This document shows, piece after piece, positions 53,117-61,153 of a stretch of DNA of 64,000 nt. The notes under the pieces were generated by a model that was given only the letters and a program-made list of their open reading frames with translations, was not told the DNA's origin and made no database searches. This stretch comes from Tillus elongatus (Eukaryota > Arthropoda > Insecta > Coleoptera > Cleridae): assembly GCA_964006375.1 (NCBI GenBank), contig OZ023268.1, positions 84,765,835 to 84,829,834 of the forward strand, read 5' to 3'. A program made the translations under genes and the position numbers. Within the stretch, counting starts at the first letter, position 1, and each line of letters starts with the position of its first letter.

Positions 53117-53639
53117 ATAGGCGGTTCTGGGTCCACCACCCGCCTCCGAACTGACCCGACTGGTCCACTACCTACCTCCGAGCTGACCCGACCGGTTCAC
53201 CACCCATCACCGAGCTGACTCAACCAGATCCACCACCTGCCACAGCGCTAACCTGAAAAGCGTGAAAATTCAAAAACTAACCTCCACATTCAAAAGCTAC
53301 ACCACCTAGCTAACCCTGGGGGTGGAGAGATCTAACCCGAGATGACGTAATCCAAGATGGCGGCCGTTGGCGCGAAAATTCAAAAAAAAATTAAGTGAGA
53401 TTTGATCTGTCCTGTCAAAATAAAAGGATCCACCATTTTGATCTCATATGTCATGACGTATGTAAATATGGCGGCTGACGCATGCGCAAACCAACTTTTT
53501 TAGTTTTTAAGTCCGACCCCACGTGTTTAGTGTCATGTTACTCGTCTCGGTAAGCAGAATTCAAATAAAGCATATGTGTATGCACAAACCAAATTTTTTT
53601 TAGTTTTCGGTTTAGAAGTATGGTGTTTGGTGTCATGTT
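53117..53639 (+). repeat. Left terminal inverted repeat of the Maverick-like element
   Basis: Inverted match to 57595-58120, including GATGACGTAATCCAAGATGG, TGTCATGACGTATGTAAATA and TGTCATGTTACTCGTCTC segments. The last of these is repeated at 54101-54118 after the nested LINE. Confidence 0.85.
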
Positions 53640-54093
53640 TTTTTTTTTGTTCCCTCAGGGCTCGTCCGCGGCCTTGCCGCCCCGATAGCACCGCAACCCT
53701 TGGTTGATTGTGCATACCCTTAGTCTTACTCCACCCATTCCAAGATCACTGTGCCTTGAACTAGTCTGCACAGCGATTGGTAGAGTGAAGTTTTATATTG
53801 CTCTGTCTCCGGTCTAGAGTGACCGTAGATCAGTTGTCTTTTCCGGTCCAGAGTTATACACTCACACAAGATGTGCTGGGCTGATTCCTCCCCCTCGCCG
53901 CAGAGTCTGCATGCGAGGTCCCCTTCGAACCGCTCATTTTATGCAGGTGTTTCTTGACGGCCATGTGTCCCGTCAAGAGACCTGTTGTGTTTCTGAGCTG
54001 TCCTCTGCTAAGATTTAGCCGCTCCACAGCTCTCTTTGAACTGGGTCCGTCAATTACTGACTTCTCATGTCTGAGCCCTGGACAGTCCTCCCA
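53640..54093 (-). mobile_element. 5'-truncated LINE 3' end nested in the left TIR
   Basis: A poly(T) tract (the poly-A tail of a minus-strand insertion) is at 53638-53649. A perfect 15-bp duplication, GTTTGGTGTCATGTT, lies at 53625-53639 and 54094-54108. The minus-strand coding remnant reads LSRGQLRNTTGLLTGH and then, after a frameshift, CRLCGEGEESAQHILCEC. This is the zinc-knuckle end of I/R1/LOA-type LINE ORF2. The right TIR lacks it, so insertion came after the viral-type element. Confidence 0.9.
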
Positions 54094-54616
54094 GTTTGGT
54101 GTCATGTTACTCGTCTCAGTAAGGAGAACTCAAAAATGTGACTAACGTATGTGCAAACCCAACATGTTTAGTTTTTTGTTTAAAGGTATGGTGTTCGATC
54201 TATCCTCGTCTTGACGAACACCATTCAAATATGGTGACATGCTCAAATATGCAAACCTAACTGTTAGGAGGCAGATAGCTGCATGCAGATTGTTAGAATC
54301 GGCAACAAGGTATGCATCTAGTGGTAACAGCAACATCGTTTTCAACTCTCGCTATATTTAGCATTTCCGACAAGTGGCCCTGTTAGCAATCTGGTTTAAG
54401 GTTAGAAATTAAACAACACCTAAATACAATTAATTCATTAGGATTAATTCACAAGACTTACATATTAACTTATTACATAATAGCTCTTATGATACCAGTT
54501 AGAGGCTTATATTCAAATATACAATCATGAATAACTAAACAGTATGCTCTAGTTCCATTAGGAAAATTGTCTTTACGCATAAACTTTACTTTGATGTCTA
54601 CTGTTGAAGACTTCAT

Positions 54617-55624
54617 TTATTCATTCTGGTGCTGACAGTCAATTACAAATAGAGCCCGGTCTTTAAACTTATAATTTAAAAGAGGCTCTGACATCTTTTT
54701 ATAACAAAAACTTTTTTGAAAATCTGTGTACATCTGGTAGGCTCCAATATATTCAGACTTCTTGAAATTCATATATTCATAAGCGTAGCATTTTGAATTT
54801 AGGAACACTCAGATCTACCATACTGATGTTGTCGAAGAAGTCACCTTTCTTGCTTACGTTGTCTTTTCGATCTGTTTGAAATGCTACAATCACATATCTA
54901 GGTCTTTCTAAGTTGGTTGCAGTTTTAACTGACCACACGTCTTTAATAATATCTCTGAGCTCTGGTAGCTCATATATGTCCCATTTGTGATATGCGAGAA
55001 ATATAGATGTGTCTTGCTGTTTTATCTATCAGTTCCAGCTTCATTTTATCGTTTGGAAATACATGTTTTGCTTTTGAAAACATGTTGGTTACAGTAATTT
55101 TCAATATTGCTCTTACAGTACTGTAATAGCCGTTGGCATCATTTCGAGCTCTTGTAAATCGAAAACTAAGCATGTGAAACTTGTTGTCGTTTAAGGTGAT
55201 GTGATCTGACGATACATTCAGCCCAGCATTGCTAAGAGATTTGGCTGCATTCTTACTAAACAAATGCAAACTTTTGATGGTTGTTGTGGTGTATGGGTTT
55301 CATACTCGTTCCACTTCCCTGTTATTTAATTCATAGATCATTGATTCAAACAGAGCTGCTCCTCCGTTATTTGACATACGACACTCACCATCAGCATTTT
55401 GTACTGCTAGAGGTTCCAGAGCACCTTAGATTATTAGAACTGACTGCTAGACATACGAATGCATCTTGCTGATTGATGTTTATCTCGACTTCACCGCTGT
55501 TACCAAACGATTTAGTTGATGAATAGTAAGACCGAAGTTCTTCTCGATCGATGGAATCGTCAAACTTGGGGTCTTTGAATATTTCCAGTTTTGATGACAT
55601 AACTAAGACTTTTAAAGAACTCAA
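54617..55624 (-). pseudogene. Hexon-like major capsid protein remnant
   Basis: Three minus-strand fragments in order. 55391-55624 is an N-terminal piece with GEVEININQQDAF, the first strand region of a double-jelly-roll capsid protein. 54970-55269 is a middle piece; its continuation to about 54780 includes PRYVIVAFQT, a hallmark of the Maverick/adintovirus hexon group. 54617-54808 is a C-terminal piece with LFVIDCQHQNE. At least three frameshifts separate them. The product would form the virion shell in intact relatives; this copy is dead. Confidence 0.75.
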
Positions 55625-55921
55625 TATGATTCGAACATCTTTAAAGATGCATTCTAAGCAATCTTTTTAAGTTCCAAGCAAACAGACACCTCTTCATCTT
55701 GAAAGTTCACAGGAACTGAATCTTGGTCCACAATGTCGATCCTTATATTTTAAATCTCTTATTTGTTCACTGGTAGATAAATTAGACTCTTAGGTTCTGT
55801 GTCGATTGCATAACCAGGATCAACCATCGGTGCAAACTCATATAACGTATGTGAAGGTTTTTTGTTATAGTCGGAACCAGACACAATATTAGCTTCTATA
55901 CGAATCTGTTTAACATCCACT

Positions 55922-56534
55922 ATTTAAACAGGTAAATCAGTTTCATAGAAGATACCTGGTTGAAGAACTTGTTTTGAAAATCCCGGCATTCGCCCAATCG
56001 AATCATCAGCTTCAAAACTGATACTTGTGAAACACTTTATTTCAAATCTAAAGGTATTCGGATTAGGTCTCAGAATCAAAGCAAGCTGCTTTTGTTCACG
56101 TGTTACTGTAGCACCAACAAGTTCATTTTGAAGCAATGTTTCCAAATGTATTATTTCATATGCACCAGTGGGTATTGTGATGGTTCTCCAAACACCTCCT
56201 TCTTTTACATAAAATTTGTTTTTAACTTCATATATGTTAGGTATGTTGTATGTGTAAAAGCCTATCAAAGCAACAGCATAACTACCATCTGGATCAAATT
56301 CAACTGGAGGATCGTAGTCTGTTCACCGATGGGAACGGATTTTACCAGCAAATTTCACAAGATCTACATTTGTTAGAGGTCTTGCTGGTAAACATCTTAC
56401 TCGTTTTTTGGCTTTTGCAAATATAGCCCATAACCGCTACTTTGTTTGTTCAGATATAGTCCTTTGCTGAATCTCTTACACTTTGGTTTTAGTTTCAAAC
56501 CACTACCTCTCTTACCCACAGCGATAGCCTCCAT
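55922..56534 (-). pseudogene. Penton-like minor capsid protein remnant
   Basis: The start is at 56534 (MEAIAVGKRGSGLKLKP, then SSGYGLYL), broken by a stop near 56396 and others, and continuing as a 114-codon open stretch 55924-56268 with GFYTYNIPNIYEV, TIPTGAYEI and DDSIGRMPGFS. The YEI plus SIGRMPGF layout recurs in the penton-like genes of Maverick/adintovirus-type elements in invertebrate genomes. The assignment rests on family resemblance and gene order. Confidence 0.6.
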
Positions 56535-56549
56535 TATTTTGTTGTGACA

Positions 56550-56831
56550 TTATTCTTCCTCTAGTTTGTGTTTGGCTGCTTGTGCATCGTTAACTGCCTT
56601 AGCAGTACCAGCAGCAGCACCACCCAGAGCACCTAATGCTGATAGACCACCAAATATCAGAGGTAGCCGTGGAAGAAAGCCTCTTTTAGGTATTGGAATA
56701 ACTGAAGGTTTCTGCACATTTTTACGCCCACCAATTTTTCTAACGATTGCATGAGCGATATCAAACATAGAATTCTCTGTTGGGATCAGGTTTCTGTCTT
56801 TTACAACTGCTCCAATCAAATTTCCTATCAC
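56550..56831 (-). CDS. Virion core-peptide-like protein (adenovirus pX/pVI-like)
   Basis: 93-aa intact minus-strand ORF. It has an N-terminal amphipathic segment, IVRKIGG, a basic KRGFLPRLPLIFGG stretch, a Gly/Ala-rich hydrophobic helix (LGALGGAAAGTAKAV), and a charged end AAKHKLEEE. Small proteins with this pattern sit between the packaging ATPase and penton genes in adintovirus-like genomes and are compared with adenovirus core or membrane-active peptides. It is the only capsid-region gene here without an internal break. Confidence 0.6.
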   Translation of the reverse strand: MIGNLIGAVVKDRNLIPTENSMFDIAHAIVRKIGGRKNVQKPSVIPIPKRGFLPRLPLIFGGLSALGALGGAAAGTAKAVNDAQAAKHKLEEE

Positions 56832-56882
56832 TTAGCTCTTTTGATTGAGAGTAAGCGATGTCGTGGTCCTGACAAGCACAAT

Positions 56883-57140
56883 CTAGAGGATTGATACCTT
56901 GGTCACCTTTAGCCAGGCGGTTTTTGTACGATCGCCAGCAAGGTGAACCTCAGCGAGGTGCCACAAGGTCTCCTCGGTAGTGTTGGTCCAGCTCCCATCC
57001 GGTTTCCTTAAGGATCCTATAGAACTTCCTGACTCCTGTTTAATCACCGTCACCAGCCTGGCTGCATCCGCCAAGGAGTTAACTTCCTCTAAGTTTAGTA
57101 CCCGGACCACAAAATTGATAACCGGGTATGTGTAACTCAA
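56883..57140 (-). pseudogene. LINE fragment (endonuclease-RT linker)
   Basis: 85 codons with SLRKPDGSWTNTTEETLWHL and AEVHLAG. This pattern of GxLRKPDG...T..EETL..L...H.PG is the region just before the reverse transcriptase in R1/I/jockey-type LINEs. It has no place in a viral-type genome, so it is a second LINE piece within the element. Borders and target duplication were not recognised. Confidence 0.6.
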
Positions 57141-57600
57141 CAGGTAATTTGTTAATGGCTGTGTTTACAAGACCTTCACCCTGTGACACCAACACTGATG
57201 CTGAGTGTACGACTCACTTGATCTCTATATATTTATATGTACCCGAAAAATATAGTTTAGTTCAAGTCAAGGTGTGTTATGTCAAACACGCTTCTGTCTT
57301 ACCTATTACAAACATAGACGATGTTGTTGATACATCTTCAGAACAACAATTAAGGCATGGTTCTCTCTTCCCAAACACCTTTAGATGTATCATATGTGGT
57401 CCCAGTGGGTGTGGCAAAACAAATGTTGTTTATTGTTTGAACTGAACGGTTTAAAGTTTGGTAACGTGTAGGTGTATTCAAAGTCTTTGTATCAACCTAA
57501 ATACAAGATGTTACAAAAGGTGCTGGATGCTGCATTAGGTGTTGGTTATTATCCATATAGTGAAAACGATGAAATATTAGATCCAGCAGATTCTGCTTAC
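57128..57600 (+). pseudogene. FtsK/HerA-type packaging ATPase, N-terminal fragment
   Basis: An open stretch to 57445 ends with the Walker A loop CIICGPSGCGKTNVV. The frame then shifts, and VYSKSLYQPKYKMLQ and GYYPYSENDE follow before the right TIR cuts the gene at about 57595. There is one further stop (TAG near 57468). A32-like ATPases of this family pump DNA into capsids. Walker B and the rest are missing. Confidence 0.72.
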
Positions 57601-58120
57601 TGAGACGAGTAACGTGACACCATACCTCAACCGAAAATTAAAATAGTAAATTTGCGCATGCGCAGATGCTATATTTGAATTCCGCTTACTGAGACTAGTA
57701 ACATGACACCAAATACCTGGGGTCTAACTTAAAAACTAAAAAACGGGTTGCGCATGCGTCATATTTACATACGTCATGACATATAAAATCAAAATAGTGG
57801 ATTTTGACAGGGTAGATCAAATCTCAGTTAAAATTTTAATATTTTTTTAAATTTTCGCGCCAACGGTCGCCATCTTGGATTACGTCATCTCATGTTAGAT
57901 CTCTCCACCCCCTGGATTAGCTAGATGGTGTAGTTTTTGAGTGTGGCGGCTAGTTTTTGAATTTTCGCGCTCTTCGATTATGTCATCTCAGACTCTCTCC
58001 GCCTCCCACGTTAGCGCGGTGGCGGGCGGTGGATCCGGTCTGATCAGCTCGTTGATAGGTGGTGGACCGGTCGGGTCAGGTCAGATGCGGGTGGTGAGTG
58101 GTGGGCCCAGAACCGCCTAT
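57595..58120 (-). repeat. Right terminal inverted repeat of the Maverick-like element
   Basis: ~525 bp, inverse of 53117-53639. It ends 23 bp before the exon 4 splice acceptor, so the polypyrimidine/branch-point region of the host intron is squeezed between TIR and exon. Confidence 0.85.
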
Positions 58121-58143
58121 TTATATCAACTTATATGTTTTAG

Positions 58144-59805
58144 GATGTGCTGAAAGGAAAAATATTATAGAGACGATAAGGAAGACTGGCAATTTTGAAT
58201 ACAATACAAATGAAATGTATAATAAAGGCACTCTGGTTGTAGTAAGAAATCCTCAAAAAAACAAATGTAGACAACCAAACCACTATGTGTATTGTGGGAA
58301 ATGTAGAGGTTTATATTCTAAATTAACTTTGAGAAGACATTTTAGAAAGTGTGATGTCACATCGCAAAAAGGAGAGCGAAATATATTGGTTTTAGGAAGG
58401 AAACTAAAAGGTGATATACATCCTAAAGCTTCAGAAGTATTAAAAACTGAAGTGTTTCCTGTTCTTAGGGAGGATGATATAGTTAGGGCAATCAAATATG
58501 ATGAATTAATAATCACATATGCAAATAAATTATGCCTTAAATACAGAGCAAAATATCAGCATAATATGATTAGGGCAAGGATAAGACTTTTGGGTCGGTT
58601 CTTTTTAGAAATAAAAAAAATTAATCCTGCGATAAAAGATTTTGCCTCCATTTATTCACCTAAAAATTATGATGATGTACTTAGTGCTGTCAATATTGTT
58701 GCACATTTAACAGATGACTGCAGCAAATATGAGTCGCCAGCAGTGGCTTTTAATTTGGGAACTTTCATTAAAAAGATAGGTAATCTGTTAATAACCGAAT
58801 GTATAAAAAAATCTAACAAGGAACAAAAAGATGATACTGAAAACTTTCTTAAACTTTTAGAGGAGGATTACAGCACATCTGTAAATCGCACTGTTCAGGA
58901 AACTCAGTCTGAGATAAAAAGACAAAAACATATAAAACTCCCAAAAATGGAAGATATTAAAGCTTTAAATAAATATTTAAATGAAAATAGAAGAAAAATG
59001 TATAAGAAGTTATTGGATTCGTTTGATTTTACAATATGGAAAAAATTGGCCTCATATACGCTTACATCAATTCAGTTATTTAATAGGCGGAGAGCTGGTG
59101 AAATCGAGAGGATAACTATTTCGGATTTTAATTCCTTCTGTACTATAGATGAAACAACAGACCATGAAATTTTCACCAAATTAACTAAAGATTCTCAAGA
59201 GGCAGCTAAACAATATGTCCGCTTCATGATTCGTGGTAAGCTTGGAAGAGGTGTACCTGTTCTCTTACATAAAGAACTTTTTGAAAGTGTAAAATTAGTT
59301 ATTAGACACAGAAAACAGGCCGGAGTTCCTGATAACAATCAGTATGTTTTTGGGCTGCCAGGTGATGGCCAGAAATTTTTAAGTGCATGTGAGCTTCTGA
59401 GAACGTTTTCAGTTCAGTGTGGTGCTCAGACTCCATCAAGTTTACGAGGAACCGAATTGAGAAAACACATAGCTACCCAGTCTACATTACTTGACTTGCA
59501 AGAGAATGAAGTGTCTGATTTGGCTAATTTCCTCGGCCATGCTGAAAAAGTACATCGAGAGCATTATCGGCTACCAATAGCCACAAGAGAAATAACAAAC
59601 ATGTCACGATTACTAGAAATAGCCCAAGGAAAAGATTGTACTAAAGCTGATAATTATTGTGATGGCAATAATAATGACTATAATAAAGAAAATTTAGAAA
59701 ATCATAATACACATATGTGCTTAGAAAATGGGCAAACATTTAGAAAGAAAAGAAAGCATAATTCTGAAGGAAATATGGCTTGTCCAAAGATTCAAAAACG
59801 TTCAA
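58144..59805 (+). CDS. Zinc-finger tyrosine-recombinase-like protein, coding exon 4 (recombinase core)
   Basis: Large exon from ATGTTTTAG|G to TTCAA|GTAAGT. A second finger-like motif has C266, C269, H281 and C285. The C-terminal half has tyrosine-recombinase boxes: box I NRRRAGEIERI with R532, box II TELRKHIAT with R655, and LGHAEKVHREHY with H681 and the putative nucleophile Y690, at the usual H-to-Y spacing of nine. The first His of the canonical HxxR is replaced by Thr (T652). Tyrosine recombinases break and rejoin DNA through a 3'-phosphotyrosine. Genes of this type, with fingers plus a recombinase fold, are widespread and uncharacterised in invertebrates and fish. Whether it is catalytic or a domesticated DNA-binding protein cannot be told. 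Confidence 0.82.
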
Positions 59806-60077
59806 GTAAGTAGTATGCTGAATTCATAAGTATTTTCTTGGTATGCCAGTCTTTTTCTTTTCACTTTCATTTTTGGAAATGTTTTGTCTTGCCTATGCCG
59901 TTATATTTGACTGTTTTCTGCATTAATAATATATTTACTTCACCTGACAAACTTTTTTCAACGTTGGTTGAATTAAAAAACGTATAGAGCTCAGAGTTTA
60001 ATCATCTTGCTAAAATAGATCTTCAGTTTTCAATTTATAGTTTGTTCATAATCATTATTAATCTTTAAATTTTTTAG

Positions 60078-60292
60078 CTTCTCCCATGGGAAACATTAAA
60101 CGAGTCCCATGGAGTACCCCAGAAAGGAGTAAGGCACGACAAATGTTCAGTCAAGAAATAACAAGTGGTCGTTTACCGTCATTGACAGCATGTGTTCAGG
60201 CTGTTTCTCTTAATATGGAACTGAAAAATCGTACGCCGGTTCAACTAAAAACATGGATCCATAATCAGATAAAAAAACGCATAACTATTTAA
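60078..60292 (+). CDS. Zinc-finger tyrosine-recombinase-like protein, last coding exon
   Basis: After TTTTTTAG at 60077. The codon split with exon 4 (A|CT) keeps the frame: SPMGNIKRVPWSTPERSKAR then a short helical, basic segment to TAA at 60290. The KRVPWSTPERSKARQMF stretch resembles the first helix of SANT/Myb-like domains. The unbroken frame over five exons argues for a maintained gene. Confidence 0.8.
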
Positions 60293-61153
60293 GTCATAAA
60301 TTATTATTAATTTATTCAACAAAACTAACAATCTCAATATTTCTTTTATTTATATTCATGTTTTATTTTTAAGTTTTTTATCTGTTTCAGGACCAAGTTT
60401 ATATTTCAATACGTATTTCTTATTTATTTATTTTGTATTACTTGGTTTAAAAATTATTTTTGTTAGAGGTCAGTTTAAAGAAATGATATTGTACGGAAAC
60501 AGTGCACTACTGTTAGAATTTTTCAATTATATTGTTTTTTATGTGATTATTGTTTACTGAACAAATGTACTAGAAAATATTTATTTTTTAAGTTTTATTG
60601 GAGTTTTATCTTCGTTCTCTATAAGTTTATTTTTAATATTTTTATGATTTGTTTTTTAAGATTAATTGGAGTTTTATCTTCGTTGTCTTTATTTTTATAA
60701 GAGTCAAGTTAATTTTACAAAACTAATACTGTAAGATTGTTTATTTATATATTTGTTCTGATCCTGTTTTTTTTTTTTATTCATTTTTTATGAAAATTAT
60801 TTTAAGTACTTGATTTAAAGAATCTGAGGTGTTTATATAGTGTGTTTTATTTGCCAACCTGATTAATCCTGATCCTGAACTACTTGTTTTTTTATGTAAT
60901 ATGTTGAGGGTAAATAAAATTAACGCATGTTTAAGGCAGTGTATGTGGTGAACAAATTAATTTTTATCACATTTGTTTAAATAATGTGTTTAAAACTAAG
61001 AGTTTAAGTAATCAGCCCTGCTAGTAGCCTCAAAATTGTTATATTTAGTGGTAGTATTCTGCTCTGGAATATAAGCAAAAGATAGAGTGCTAAAATAGTT
61101 ATAATTGTTTTGACATGTTCTCTAATAGTTTCTTCTGAAACAGTTTTTATACT
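60293..61153 (+). other. 3' UTR and intergenic sequence
   Basis: AT-rich; a duplicated GATTTGTTTTTTAAG/TTGGAGTTTTATCTTCGTT-like segment occurs at about 60590-60690. A candidate AATAAA lies near 60914. No gene seen. Confidence 0.45.

Larger units (their letters stand above)
53117..58120. mobile_element. Deleted Maverick/adintovirus-like element in intron 3
   Basis: Inverted termini ATAGGCGGTTCTGGG (53117) and CCCAGAACCGCCTAT (58120) extend for ~525 bp (left 53117-53639 continuing at 54109-54128 after a nested LINE; right 57595-58120). The outer part of each TIR has several ~37-bp repeats with CTGACCCGACYGGTCCACC. Inside, on the minus strand, are hexon-like, penton-like and core-peptide-like remnants, and on the plus strand a packaging-ATPase start. 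No DNA polymerase, integrase or protease was found, so most of a normal 15-20 kb genome is deleted. A 6-bp duplication is not clear (ATAGAT versus ATTTAT). Confidence 0.8.

Noticed and set aside
53113..58124. 6-bp target duplication of the Maverick-like element.
   Set aside because: Flanks ATAGAT and ATTTAT match at only four of six bases, so I do not claim it.
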